DNA from: Ectothiorhodospira shaposhnikovii
Lineage (GTDB): Bacteria > Pseudomonadota > Gammaproteobacteria > Ectothiorhodospirales > Ectothiorhodospiraceae
DNA: 64,000 bases
Assembly: GCF_016584105.1 (NCBI RefSeq)
Contig: NZ_NRSM01000005.1
Location: 86,709-150,708 of the forward strand
Direction of reading: 5' to 3'
The translations under genes were made by a program, and so were the position numbers. The stretch's first letter is position 1. Each line of letters begins with the position of its first letter. The notes under the pieces are model-generated. The model searched no databases and was not told the origin of the DNA. It saw only the letters and a list, made by a program, of their open reading frames with translations. Shown here in pieces: positions 51,603 through 60,291 of this stretch.

Positions 51603-52931
51603 ATGACCTGGAACACACCCAACGCCATGAAAGAATTCGTCCGTCGCCGTCGCCAGCTCATGCGTGCCATGGGGGAGGGCGGCATTGCCGTGATTCCCGC
51701 CGCGCCGGTCAGGGTGCGCAACCATGACGTGGAATACCCTTACCGTCAGGACAGCGACTTCCTGTATCTCACCGGCTTTACCGAACCGGAGGCGGTGGCG
51801 GTGCTGGTGCCCGGTCGGCCCCAGGGGGAATACATCCTGTTTTGCCGGGAACGGGACCAGGAAAAGGAAACCTGGCATGGCCGCCGGGCCGGACAGGAGG
51901 GGGCGGTGGAACGCTTCGGCGCCGACGATTCCTTCCCCATCGGTGATATCGCTGAGATCCTGCCTGGACTGCTGGAGAACCGGGAACGGGTCTATACCAG
52001 TCTGGGTCGCCATCCGGAATTTGATCGGAAGCTGATCGACTGGGTCAACGGCATCCGTGAGCGGGCCCGCAGCGGCGTCCATCCGCCCCATGAGTTCGTG
52101 GCCCTGGAATACCTGCTCCACGACATGCGCCTGTTCAAGTCGGCCACCGAACTCAAGGACATGAAGGAGGCCGCCCGGGTCACCAGTCGTGCCCATCAGC
52201 GCGCCATGGCCGCCTGCCGGCCGGGGCTGTGGGAGTATCAGCTGGAGGCGGAACTGTTGTACGAGTTTCGCCGGGCGGGGAACGAGCCCGCCTACGCCTC
52301 CATCGTGGGCGGCGGCGCCAACGGTTGCATCCTGCACTACACCGAAAACAACGAGCGGCTCAGGGACGGTGATCTGGTCCTGATCGATGCCGGCTGCGAG
52401 CATCAGGGCTATGCGGCGGACATTACCCGCACCTTCCCGGTGAACGGGCGCTTTACCGAGCATCAGCGCCAGGTCTACGAGGTGGTGCTGGAGGCCCAGG
52501 CGGCGGCCATCGCCCAAGTGATCCCCGGCAATCACTGGGATGATCCCCATGGGGCGGCGGTCAAGGTACTCACCAGGGGGCTGGTGCATCTGGGGCTGCT
52601 CAAGGGGCGGCCTTCCCGGCTGATCAAGGATGGCGCCTATCGCCGCTTCTACATGCACCGCACCGGTCACTGGCTGGGGCTGGACGTGCATGACGTGGGG
52701 GACTACAAGGTGGGCGACGCCTGGCGTCTGCTGGAGCCGGGCATGGTGATGACCATCGAGCCGGGCCTGTACTTGCCGGCCACGGAGAAGGGCGTGCCCA
52801 AGCCGTTCCGGAACATCGGCATCCGTATCGAGGATGACGTGGCGGTGACCCGTGCCGGGCATCAGGTCCTCACCGAAGACTGCCCCAAGGGCGTCGACGA
52901 GGTTCAGGCCCTGGTGGGTTCCGGCAACTGA
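51603..52931 (+). CDS. pepP: PepP, Xaa-Pro aminopeptidase
   Basis: PepP removes N-terminal residues before proline using two manganese ions. The N-terminal domain has YPYRQDSDFLYLTGF, typical of AMP-binding-like PepP. The metal site is visible in the pita-bread core: DAGCEHQGYAADITRTFP, HRTGHWLGLDVHD and the glutamate pair in TIEPGLY and RIEDDVAVT. From ATG 51603 it has 442 residues, equal to E. coli; the frame is open 18 codons upstream. ubiH follows 37 bases later. Confidence 0.95.
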   Translation: MTWNTPNAMKEFVRRRRQLMRAMGEGGIAVIPAAPVRVRNHDVEYPYRQDSDFLYLTGFTEPEAVAVLVPGRPQGEYILFCRERDQEKETWHGRRAGQEGAVERFGADDSFPIGDIAEILPGLLENRERVYTSLGRHPEFDRKLIDWVNGIRERARSGVHPPHEFVALEYLLHDMRLFKSATELKDMKEAARVTSRAHQRAMAACRPGLWEYQLEAELLYEFRRAGNEPAYASIVGGGANGCILHYTENNERLRDGDLVLIDAGCEHQGYAADITRTFPVNGRFTEHQRQVYEVVLEAQAAAIAQVIPGNHWDDPHGAAVKVLTRGLVHLGLLKGRPSRLIKDGAYRRFYMHRTGHWLGLDVHDVGDYKVGDAWRLLEPGMVMTIEPGLYLPATEKGVPKPFRNIGIRIEDDVAVTRAGHQVLTEDCPKGVDEVQALVGSGN

Positions 52932-52968
52932 AACAACCCGGTGCCGGGATCGGCACGCGGAGGACGCG

Positions 52969-54159
52969 GTGCAGAACAGCGATTTCGATATCCTGATCGC
53001 CGGCGGCGGCATGGTGGGAGCCACCCTGGGGCTGGGCCTGGCGGACAGTGGTTACCGGGTGGGCATCATCGAGGCGCAGCCTCCCGGTGCTCCGGGGCAA
53101 CCCAGTTATGACGAGCGGGCCACGGCCCTGTCCTGGGGTTCCCGGTGCATCCTGGAGCGTCTGGGCCTGTGGACGGATCTGGCGCCCCATGCCGAACCGA
53201 TTCGTCACATCCACGTTTCCCAGCGGGGGTATTTCGGCAACGTGCGCCTGGACCACCGGGAAGAAGGCGTGGAGGCACTGGGTTACGTGATCGTCAACCG
53301 GGTCCTGGGGCAGGTCCTGAAAACGGCCCTGGCCGCGGCACCCGTCACCCTGATGACGCCGGCGCGGGTGACCGGATACACCGGCCATGACGACCATCTG
53401 GGAGTACAGATCAGTCTGGACCAGACCCCCGTGCCGATACGGACCCGCCTGCTGGTGGGCGCGGACGGCACCCGGTCCGTGGTCCGCAATCTGGCCGGCA
53501 TCGACATCCACGAGAGTGACTATGGTCAGGTGGGCATCATTGCCAATCTCTCCACCGAGCTGGATCATCGGGGAACGGCCTTCGAGCGTTTCACCGATGA
53601 GGGGCCGGTGGCCCTGCTGCCCCTGACTCCCGCCGGGGACGGCAGTCCCCGCTGTGCCCTGGTCTGGGTCCGTTCGGCCCATCGGCTCGAAGAGACGCTG
53701 GCCTGGGACGACGGGCATTTTCTGCGGGTCCTTCAGGATCGCTTCGGTCATCGCCTCGGACGTCTGCACCGGGTGGGGGCGCGGGTCGCCTATCCCCTGA
53801 CCCGGGTGCGTGCCGCCCGGGATACGGACACCCGGCTGGTGCTGGTGGGCAATGCCTCCCACACCATCCATCCCGTGGCCGGCCAGGGCTTCAACCTGGC
53901 ACTGCGGGACGTGGATACCCTGGCGGATCTGCTGTGCCGGGCCGGACGGGAGGCCTCGGACCCCGGTGACGCGGGGTTGTTGCAGCGCTATGCCGCCCGA
54001 CGCCGGCCGGACCTGGACCGGGTGACGGGCGTGACCGATGCCCTGGCCCGGCTCTTCACCACGCCGGGGTTCGGGCATGTCCGGGGAGCGGCCCTGGTGG
54101 CCCTGAACCTGTGCGGCCCGTTGCGGCACGGGGTGGCGCGGGTGGGGATGGGATTGTAG
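52969..54159 (+). CDS. ubiH: UbiH-type 2-octaprenyl-6-methoxyphenol hydroxylase
   Basis: UbiH is an FAD monooxygenase of aerobic ubiquinone synthesis. The FAD loop IAGGGMVGATLGLGLA is near the N terminus, VGADGTRSVVR is the second FAD/NADPH motif and GNASHTIHPVAGQGFNLALRD is the third. GTG 52969, with GGAGG five bases upstream, gives 396 residues; the open frame beyond it lies in pepP. Order pepP-ubiH-second hydroxylase is as in E. coli. Confidence 0.93.
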   Translation: MQNSDFDILIAGGGMVGATLGLGLADSGYRVGIIEAQPPGAPGQPSYDERATALSWGSRCILERLGLWTDLAPHAEPIRHIHVSQRGYFGNVRLDHREEGVEALGYVIVNRVLGQVLKTALAAAPVTLMTPARVTGYTGHDDHLGVQISLDQTPVPIRTRLLVGADGTRSVVRNLAGIDIHESDYGQVGIIANLSTELDHRGTAFERFTDEGPVALLPLTPAGDGSPRCALVWVRSAHRLEETLAWDDGHFLRVLQDRFGHRLGRLHRVGARVAYPLTRVRAARDTDTRLVLVGNASHTIHPVAGQGFNLALRDVDTLADLLCRAGREASDPGDAGLLQRYAARRRPDLDRVTGVTDALARLFTTPGFGHVRGAALVALNLCGPLRHGVARVGMGL

Positions 54160-54189
54160 ATGCTCGGAACCGATGAACAAGGAGCCTCC

Positions 54190-55395
54190 ATGTCGGTAAT
54201 CTCCCGTGATGTCCTCATCGCCGGCGGCGGCATGGTGGGGGCCGCCCTGGCCCTGAGTCTGGCCCGCGGCGGTCTTGCCGTGGCCCTGGTGGAAATGCAC
54301 CCACCGGCCCCCTTTGCCCCGGACAGCGAGCATGACCTGCGGGTGTCCGCCATCAATCGCGCCTCCCAGCGCCTTTTCCGGACACTGGGGGTCTGGGAAG
54401 GGGTGCGGGCCATGCGGGTCAGCCCCTATCAGGCCATGGAGGTCTGGGATGCGGGCGGCAGCGGCTGCATCCGTTTCGAGGCCCGGGAACTGGGGGAGCC
54501 GGATCTGGGACACATTGTTGAAAACCGGGTGGTCCAGCGCGCACTCTGGGATGCCCTGGAGGCGGAGCCGGGGGTGATCTGCTTCTGTCCGGATGCCGTG
54601 ACCCATCTGGACATCAGCGCCTGTGAGGCCCGGGTGACGCTGGAGAGCGGGGCCCGGATCACGACATCGCTGGTGGTGGGTGCCGACGGCGCCCGCTCCC
54701 GCATCCGCGAGATGGCGGGGATCGATCTGGACAGCCGGCGCTACGGCCAGCAGGCCCTGGTGGCCACGGTGCGCACCGCATTGCCCCATCAGGAGACCGC
54801 CTGGCAGCGTTTCCTGCCCACCGGCCCGCTGGCCTTTCTGCCCCTGTCGGACGGTCGCTGCTCCGTCGTCTGGTCGGCTGATGATGAACGGGCCGAGCAG
54901 TTGCGGGACCTGGATGACGTCGCCTTCCGCGAGGCTTTGGCGGAAGGTCTGGATCATCGTCTGGGCGCGGTGGTGGAGAGTAGTCAGCGGGCGGCCTTTC
55001 CGCTGCGGGGCTCCCAGGCCCGTCACTATGTGCGTCCACGGCTGGCGCTGGTGGGGGATGCGGCCCACACCATTCACCCCCTGGCCGGCCAGGGGGTGAA
55101 CCTGGGATTCCAAGATGCCCGGACCCTGGCCGGGGTGCTGCTGCATGGCGGGGCGGGGGATCCGGGTGAACTCCGCTTGCTGCGTCGCTACGAGCGTGCC
55201 CGGCGGGGAGACAATGTCATCATGATGCGGGCCATGGAGTTGTTCCGCTACGGTTTCGGCAGCGCGCTGCCGCCGCTGGCCCTGGGGCGGAACCTGGGGC
55301 TGATGCTGGCGGATCGCGCCGGTCCGCTGAAAAGGATCCTGGCCAGACGGGCCCTGGGACTGGATTCACCGGACCTGCCGTACCCACCTGGTTAG
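54190..55395 (+). CDS. UbiI/VisC-type FAD monooxygenase
   Basis: A second UbiH/COQ6-family hydroxylase (401 residues) follows the first by 30 bases. It keeps IAGGGMVGAALALSLA, VGADGARSRIREMAGID and GDAAHTIHPLAGQGVNLGFQD. ATG 54190 has AAGGAG six bases upstream. By position it corresponds to UbiI (VisC) of E. coli, which does the first ring hydroxylation; sequence alone does not separate UbiI from UbiF. With UbiH it would serve two of the three hydroxylations of ubiquinone. Confidence 0.9.
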   Translation: MSVISRDVLIAGGGMVGAALALSLARGGLAVALVEMHPPAPFAPDSEHDLRVSAINRASQRLFRTLGVWEGVRAMRVSPYQAMEVWDAGGSGCIRFEARELGEPDLGHIVENRVVQRALWDALEAEPGVICFCPDAVTHLDISACEARVTLESGARITTSLVVGADGARSRIREMAGIDLDSRRYGQQALVATVRTALPHQETAWQRFLPTGPLAFLPLSDGRCSVVWSADDERAEQLRDLDDVAFREALAEGLDHRLGAVVESSQRAAFPLRGSQARHYVRPRLALVGDAAHTIHPLAGQGVNLGFQDARTLAGVLLHGGAGDPGELRLLRRYERARRGDNVIMMRAMELFRYGFGSALPPLALGRNLGLMLADRAGPLKRILARRALGLDSPDLPYPPG

Positions 55396-55461
55396 CCTGC
55401 CCAATGGTAGGCCGATCGCGAGCACTCGTTTTGCTGTTTCAACCTTCAGGGGCGTGCTGCC

Positions 55462-56067
55462 ATGAGAGAATTCTGGGATAACCGCTATTCGGGAACGGAG
55501 TATGTCTATGGCACCGCGCCCAATGCCTATCTGCTGGCCCATCACCCCCTCTACCAGCCGGGCCAGAGTGTGCTGGCCGTGGGGGATGGGGAAGGGCGTA
55601 ACGGCGTCTGGCTGGCCGGGCGGGGGCTGTCGGTGACGGCGGTGGATTTTTCCCAGCAGGCCCTGGCCAAGGCCCAGGCCCTGGCCCAGCACCAGGGAGT
55701 GACCCTGGAGACGGTCTGGGCCGATCTGGCGGGCTGGAAGTGGCCCAGTGAGCGGTACGACCACATCATTTCCATCTACCTGCACCTGCCCCCGACCCAG
55801 CGGTGCCAGGTACATCGGGCCATGCTGGAGGCCCTCAAGCCCGGTGGCCTGTTGCTGATGGAGGCCTTTCACCCGGAGCAGATGGATTATCACAGCGGCG
55901 GTCCCCGGGACCCGGGCATGCTCTACAACGGAGTGATGCTGCGGGAGGATTTTGCCGGTGCCGAGTTCATGGAACTGGCGGAACTGGCCGTCGAGCTGGA
56001 CGAGGGGCCGGGACACCGGGGCCGGGCGGCGGTGACCCGCGCCCTGATCCGCCGACCGGAGGTTTGA
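55462..56067 (+). CDS. Class I SAM-dependent methyltransferase
   Basis: This 201-residue methyltransferase has motif I VLAVGDGEGRNGVWLA at about 38-53, an acidic VDFSQQALAKA post-motif and LKPGGLLLMEAFHPEQ. The start MREFWDNRYS and the general pattern resemble TehB-like methyltransferases. The substrate is unknown. It lies between ubiI and the glycine riboswitch; being just after ubiquinone genes does not show a link, and no UbiG or UbiE signature is seen. Confidence 0.82.
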   Translation: MREFWDNRYSGTEYVYGTAPNAYLLAHHPLYQPGQSVLAVGDGEGRNGVWLAGRGLSVTAVDFSQQALAKAQALAQHQGVTLETVWADLAGWKWPSERYDHIISIYLHLPPTQRCQVHRAMLEALKPGGLLLMEAFHPEQMDYHSGGPRDPGMLYNGVMLREDFAGAEFMELAELAVELDEGPGHRGRAAVTRALIRRPEV

Positions 56068-56087
56068 CACAGGGGCAGAAAAGGCAG

Positions 56088-56116
56088 TTCCGGTTCCGGC
56101 ACGCCTGGGGTATAGT
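56088..56116 (+). promoter_or_regulatory. Possible promoter of the gcv riboswitch transcript
   Basis: TATAGT (56111-56116) is a good -10 element. TTCCGG (56088-56093) is a weak -35 with a 17-base spacer. Transcription would begin near 56123, leaving about 28 bases before the riboswitch. The TTGACA at 56064-56069 is too far upstream to be its partner. Confidence 0.5.
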
Positions 56117-56150
56117 TCACCCCTTGATAGGGATGCCCCCCGGCATCCTC

Positions 56151-56322
56151 GGCAGCGTGGGAGAGACCTCCCTCACCGGAGGCGCCGAAGGCGCAACTTC
56201 CGCCCGGAAACGCTCAGGCAAAAGGACCGCGCTGCCCGATATCGACTCTGGAGAGTGGTCCGACAGACCCACCGAAGGGGATAACCCGGCACGGGTTTAA
56301 TCTCTCAGGTTTCAGGACAGAG
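56151..56322 (+). promoter_or_regulatory. Tandem glycine riboswitch
   Basis: Two glycine aptamers lie in a row. The first (about 56151-56236) runs from GGCAGCGTGGGAGAGACC to a CGCTGCC partner strand, with CGCCGAAGGCGCAA inside. The second (about 56244-56322) runs from CTCTGGAGAGTGG to GGACAGAGG, with CACCGAAGGGG inside. The GGAGAG and CCGAAGG blocks repeated in each are the family mark. It precedes the gcv operon and leads straight into an intrinsic terminator, so glycine probably turns on the genes by blocking termination, as known for the family. Confidence 0.93.
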
Positions 56323-56364
56323 GGGCGGCCGATACCCGAAACAGGGTGTCGGCCGCCCCTTTTT
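56322..56364 (+). terminator. Riboswitch expression-platform terminator
   Basis: GGGGCGGCCGATACCC (56322-56337) pairs with GGGTGTCGGCCGCCCC (56344-56359), followed by TTTTT. Its first bases (GGGG) overlap the end of the second aptamer, so aptamer closing can compete with terminator formation. gcvT begins 21 bases after the T run. Confidence 0.88.
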
Positions 56365-56385
56365 CATTTTGACCGGGAGTCGAAG

Positions 56386-57492
56386 ATGACATTACGCCGC
56401 ACCACATTGCACGCCACCCACGAGGCCGCCGGTGCCCGCATGGTGGATTTTGCCGGCTGGTCCATGCCCGTTCACTACGGTTCCCAGATCGACGAGCATC
56501 ACGCCGTGCGCCGTCAGGCCGGCATGTTCGATGTCTCTCACATGACCGTGGTCGACGTGGACGGCCCTGGTGCCCGCGACTACCTGCGCCACCTGCTGGC
56601 CAATGACGTGGACAAGCTCAAGATCGCCGGGCGCGCCCTCTACAGCTGTATGCTCAACCCGGAAGGGGGGGTGCTGGACGATCTCATCACCTATCGTCGC
56701 GCCGACGGTTACCGGGTCGTGGTCAATGCCGCCACCCGGGACAAGGACCTGGCCTGGATGCGCGACGTGGCCGCCAGGCTTTCCGGCACCATTGCTCCGG
56801 TGGAAGTCCGTGAGCGGGACGATCTGGACATGATCGCCGTGCAGGGTCCCGCGGCCCGCGATCTGTGCCTGCCCCTGTTGCCCGAGTCCCTGCGGGCGCC
56901 GGCCGAGGCCCTGACTCCCTTTACCGCCACGGAAGACGGGGACTGGTTCGTGGCCCGGACCGGCTACACCGGCGAGGACGGCTTTGAAGTCATCCTCCCC
57001 GCAACCGCCACCCTGAGCTTCTGGCAGGCCCTGGCCGCGGCCGGTGTGCGTCCCATCGGTCTGGGCGCCCGCGATACCCTGCGCCTGGAAGCCGGCATGA
57101 ATCTCTACGGCACCGACATGGACGAGCAGATCAGTCCCCTGGAGTCCGGCCTGGGCTGGACCGTGGCCTGGACGCCCGCCGACCGGGATTTCATCGGTCG
57201 CCAGGCCCTGGAGCGGCAGCAGGCCGACGGCGTGCACCGGCGCCTGGTGGGGTTGGTGCTGGAAGGGCGGGGCGTCTTGCGTGGCCATATGAGCGTCAGC
57301 GCCGGTGAGGCCGGGCAGGGCGAGACCACCAGCGGCAGCTTTTCCCCCACCCTGGGCGTGTCCATCGCCCTGGCCCGGATCCCGGCGGATGCCGGCGAGC
57401 GGGTGACGGTGGACATCCGTGGCAAGCAGGTCCCGGCGAAGGTGGTCAAGCCGCCGTTCGTGCGCCACGGCAAGGCCCTGATCGATCTTTGA
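56386..57492 (+). CDS. gcvT: GcvT, aminomethyltransferase (glycine cleavage T protein)
   Basis: GcvT takes the aminomethyl group from lipoylated GcvH, passes the methylene to tetrahydrofolate and releases ammonia. [15 protein letters not shown] near the N terminus, MFDVSHM and [16 protein letters not shown] [12 protein letters not shown] are signatures, and the C-terminal barrel is intact. Length 368 is normal. GGGAG is upstream of ATG 56386. First gene of the glycine-controlled operon. Confidence 0.96.
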   Translation: MTLRRTTLHATHEAAGARMVDFAGWSMPVHYGSQIDEHHAVRRQAGMFDVSHMTVVDVDGPGARDYLRHLLANDVDKLKIAGRALYSCMLNPEGGVLDDLITYRRADGYRVVVNAATRDKDLAWMRDVAARLSGTIAPVEVRERDDLDMIAVQGPAARDLCLPLLPESLRAPAEALTPFTATEDGDWFVARTGYTGEDGFEVILPATATLSFWQALAAAGVRPIGLGARDTLRLEAGMNLYGTDMDEQISPLESGLGWTVAWTPADRDFIGRQALERQQADGVHRRLVGLVLEGRGVLRGHMSVSAGEAGQGETTSGSFSPTLGVSIALARIPADAGERVTVDIRGKQVPAKVVKPPFVRHGKALIDL

Positions 57493-57561
57493 TCCCGGCG
57501 GTGTCCCCGTCGGACCCGAACCCATTTTTCCGATACCCCTAACCCTTCATCAGGAGTCCCC

Positions 57562-57954
57562 ATGAGCAACGTCCCCGCAGAACTCAGATACGCCGCATCC
57601 CACGAGTGGGTCCGCAAGGAAGCCGACGGCACCCTCACCATCGGCATCTCCGACCATGCCCAGGAACTGCTGGGTGATCTGGTGTTCGTGGAAACCCCGG
57701 AGGTGGGTGCCCACCTGGATGCCGGCGGTGCCTGTGCCGTGGTGGAATCCGTCAAGGCCGCTTCCGACGTCTACGCCCCTGTTGCCGGTGAAGTGGTGGC
57801 CGTCAATGAACAACTTGCCGACAGCCCCGAACTGGTCAATGGCGACGCCTACGGTGACGGCTGGATCTTCCGCGTCAAGCCCACCGATGCCGTTGCCGTG
57901 GAAGCCCTCATGGACGCCGCCGCCTACGCCGCCCACCTGGAAGCGGAAGGCTGA
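57562..57954 (+). CDS. gcvH: GcvH, glycine cleavage H protein
   Basis: GcvH is the lipoyl shuttle between the P, T and L proteins. The lipoylated lysine is Lys65 in [12 protein letters not shown], within a 130-residue protein of normal length. [12 protein letters not shown] is the usual start. AGGAG lies upstream of the ATG. It is 69 bases after gcvT. The shared L protein (dihydrolipoyl dehydrogenase) is not in the window. Confidence 0.97.
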   Translation: MSNVPAELRYAASHEWVRKEADGTLTIGISDHAQELLGDLVFVETPEVGAHLDAGGACAVVESVKAASDVYAPVAGEVVAVNEQLADSPELVNGDAYGDGWIFRVKPTDAVAVEALMDAAAYAAHLEAEG

Positions 57955-58001
57955 TCCAGGCCTTTCCTGATCCCCTCCACCCAGACAGCAGCGGAATCAC
58001 C

Positions 58002-59369
58002 ATGCCCTTCATTCCCCACACCGACACCGACGTGCGCGAGATGCTGGCGGCCATCGGTGCCGACAGCATCGAGACACTGTTCGACGAGATCCCCGCCGCC
58101 CTGCGGGTGGATGGACTCAACGCCATCCCGCCGGCCGTCGGCGAGATGGAGATCACCCGGCTCATGGAGGCGCGGGCCGCCCAGGATGTCATGGGTCTGA
58201 ACTTCATCGGCGCCGGTGCCTACGAACACCACATCCCGGCGGCGGTCTGGCAGATCGTCACCCGGGGCGAGTTCTACAGTGCCTACACCCCCTACCAGGC
58301 CGAGGCCAGCCAGGGCACCCTGCAGGTCATCTACGAATATCAGTCCATGATGGCCGGCCTGACGGGGCTGCCCATTTCCAACGCCTCCCTGTATGACGGT
58401 GCCTCCGCCCTGTCCGAGGCGGTGCTCATGGCTGTGCGCGCCAACCGCCGCTCGAAGAGCCAGCGGGTGCTCATGCCCCTGACGGTGCACCCGGCCTACC
58501 GCAGCGTGACCCGTAGCATCGTGGCCAGTCAGGGCATCGAGATCGTGGATGTCCCGTTCGATCCGGCCACCGGTCGGGTCGACCCGGCCGCCCTGGAGGC
58601 CTTTGCCGGTGAGGACATCACCGCCCTGGTGATTCCCCAGCCCAACTTCTTCGGTGTGCTGGAAGAGGTGGATGCCCTCACCGACTGGGCCCATGCCAAC
58701 GGCGCCCAGGCCATCGGCGTGGTCAATCCCGTCAGCCTGGCCCTGCTCACCCCGCCCGGGGCGTGGGGACGTCAGGGCGTGGACATGGTGGTGGGTGATG
58801 GTCAGCCCCTGGGCGCGCCCCTATCCTCCGGCGGGCCTTACTTCGGCTTTTTGTGCTGCCGCAAGGAGCACGTGCGCCAGATGCCCGGTCGTATTGTCGG
58901 CCGCACCGTGGATGCGGACGGCCGCCCTGGTTTCGTGCTCACCCTCCAGGCCCGTGAACAGCATATCCGCCGTTCCAAGGCCACTTCCAACATCTGCACC
59001 AACCAGGGACTGGTGGTGACCGCCGCCACCATCCACATGGCCCTGCTGGGTCCGGAAGGGCTGGAGCGGGTGGCCGGGGCCTGCGTCGAGGGTTGTGGGT
59101 CGCTGGTGGCTCGGCTCAGGGAGCGGGGCTTCGAAATCCCGTTCACCGACGAGCGCTTCCACGAGTTCGTATTGCGGGTGGGCGTGGACGGCGAGGCCCT
59201 GCTGGAGCGCATGGCGGCGGCCGGCGTGCTCGGTGGTCATGCCCTGGGGCGTGACTATCCCGAACTGTCCGATGCCATCCTGGTCTGTGTCACCGAGACC
59301 AAGACCGCGGCGGACCTGGATCGCTATGTGGCGGTGCTGGAACAGGCACGGGCGGACCTGGCGGGCTGA
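58002..59369 (+). CDS. gcvPA: GcvPA, glycine dehydrogenase subunit 1
   Basis: This is the N-terminal half of the P protein, made here as a separate chain (455 residues). [15 protein letters not shown] opens the family, and [27 protein letters not shown] and [11 protein letters not shown] are typical. It lacks the PLP lysine, which is on GcvPB. Together they form the alpha2-beta2 decarboxylase. Next comes tpx, not gcvPB, which is unusual. Confidence 0.95.
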   Translation: MPFIPHTDTDVREMLAAIGADSIETLFDEIPAALRVDGLNAIPPAVGEMEITRLMEARAAQDVMGLNFIGAGAYEHHIPAAVWQIVTRGEFYSAYTPYQAEASQGTLQVIYEYQSMMAGLTGLPISNASLYDGASALSEAVLMAVRANRRSKSQRVLMPLTVHPAYRSVTRSIVASQGIEIVDVPFDPATGRVDPAALEAFAGEDITALVIPQPNFFGVLEEVDALTDWAHANGAQAIGVVNPVSLALLTPPGAWGRQGVDMVVGDGQPLGAPLSSGGPYFGFLCCRKEHVRQMPGRIVGRTVDADGRPGFVLTLQAREQHIRRSKATSNICTNQGLVVTAATIHMALLGPEGLERVAGACVEGCGSLVARLRERGFEIPFTDERFHEFVLRVGVDGEALLERMAAAGVLGGHALGRDYPELSDAILVCVTETKTAADLDRYVAVLEQARADLAG

Positions 59370-59439
59370 TTCGGCATTGGCCCGGAATTCACCGGATGTC
59401 GATGTCGGGCAGCTACACTCTGGATGTTCCAAAGCAGTC

Positions 59440-59459
59440 ATTCCCGCGAAAGCGGGAAT
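59440..59459. repeat. Palindromic repeat, copy 1 (dRS3-like)
   Basis: The 20-base palindrome begins ATTCCCGCG and ends GCGGGAAT around an AA centre, with ATCCAGTC following. It recurs at 60057-60076 with one base changed. The ATTCCC...GGGAAT core resembles dRS3-type repeats of other proteobacteria. It lies between gcvPA and tpx and would fold in RNA. Confidence 0.8.
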
Positions 59460-59496
59460 CCAGTCATGTGACCAACCAGCACGAGGAGTCAAGACG

Positions 59497-59997
59497 ATGG
59501 CCCGGATTACCCTGCAAGGCAACTCCATCAACACCTGTGGTGATCTGCCGAAGGTGGGCAGTGCTGCCCCTGCATTCACTCTGGTGGACAAGGAACTCAA
59601 CGACGTCAGTTTGAGCGATTTCAGCGGCAAGAAGAAGATCCTCTATATGGTCCCCAGCCTGGATACCGGGGTCTGTGCCCTGTCCACCAAGAAATTCAAC
59701 GACTGGGTGGCCGATCGTGATGACGTGGTGGTGCTGGTGGTCTCCGCGGACCTGCCCTTTGCCCAGGGCCGTTTCTGCGGTGCCGAGGACGTGGACAAGG
59801 TGAAGACCCTGTCCATGATGCGTTCCCGCAACTTTGCCAAGGATTACGGCGTGCTGATCGTGGACGGTCCCCTGGCGGGCATCACCGCCCGGGCCCTGCT
59901 GGTGCTGGACAGCCATGATCACGTGGTCCATGCCGAGCTGGTGCCCGAGATCGCCCAGGAACCGGATTACGACGCGGCTTACGCGAAGCTGGGCTGA
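59497..59997 (+). CDS. tpx: Tpx, thiol peroxidase
   Basis: Tpx is an atypical 2-Cys peroxiredoxin that reduces lipid and other hydroperoxides with thioredoxin. Peroxidatic Cys60 lies in [11 protein letters not shown] and resolving Cys94 in GRFCGAED. From ATG 59497, with GAGGAG upstream, it has 166 residues, as expected. The usual Pro before the active Cys region is changed to Gly (DTGVC for DTPVC). It lies between gcvPA and gcvPB, flanked by palindromic repeats. Confidence 0.95.
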   Translation: MARITLQGNSINTCGDLPKVGSAAPAFTLVDKELNDVSLSDFSGKKKILYMVPSLDTGVCALSTKKFNDWVADRDDVVVLVVSADLPFAQGRFCGAEDVDKVKTLSMMRSRNFAKDYGVLIVDGPLAGITARALLVLDSHDHVVHAELVPEIAQEPDYDAAYAKLG

Positions 59998-60009
59998 TCC
60001 GTCCCGAGC

Positions 60010-60180
60010 CGGTGATTCCCGCGTGTGTACCCGCGATTGCCGCGTCTGCCCCCGTCATTCCCGCGCAAGCGGGAATCCAGTCGGAGTAGCGCCACTTCGG
60101 GAGTGACGGCCAAGGGCGCTTTCGCAGGAGTAGCGACCAAGGGGGCCTTTGCGGGAATGACGGCAATCGGCTTTTTTAAC
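60010..60180. repeat. Cluster of decayed repeats between tpx and gcvPB
   Basis: A partial ATTCCCGCG near 60015 is followed by the complete palindrome at 60057-60076. Then come two similar blocks with GTAGCG, CCAAGGG and GGAGTGACGG or GGAATGACGG (about 60086-60168). The blocks look like diverged direct copies. No gene is present in this 294-base gap. Confidence 0.65.
60057..60076. repeat. Palindromic repeat, copy 2 (dRS3-like)
   Basis: ATTCCCGCG, CA centre, GCGGGAAT; it differs from copy 1 at one central base and shares the following ATCCAGTC. It is the best-kept member of the cluster between tpx and gcvPB. Confidence 0.8.
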
Positions 60181-60291
60181 TTCCCTCGGGGAGGGGCTGT
60201 CGGCGCGCCCCCTGCAGACGGTGGCCGTCGGCGGTTTTCCCCGGGGAAGGAATTTTGAACCCATATCGAATGTCTTTGCAGGAGCCAGGCA

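Noticed and set aside
52870..55146. A 758-codon open frame on the minus strand across ubiH and ubiI
   Set aside because: It mirrors the codons of two paralogous hydroxylases and even shows the same repeat twice because the paralogues are alike. There is no ribosome-binding site or family match.
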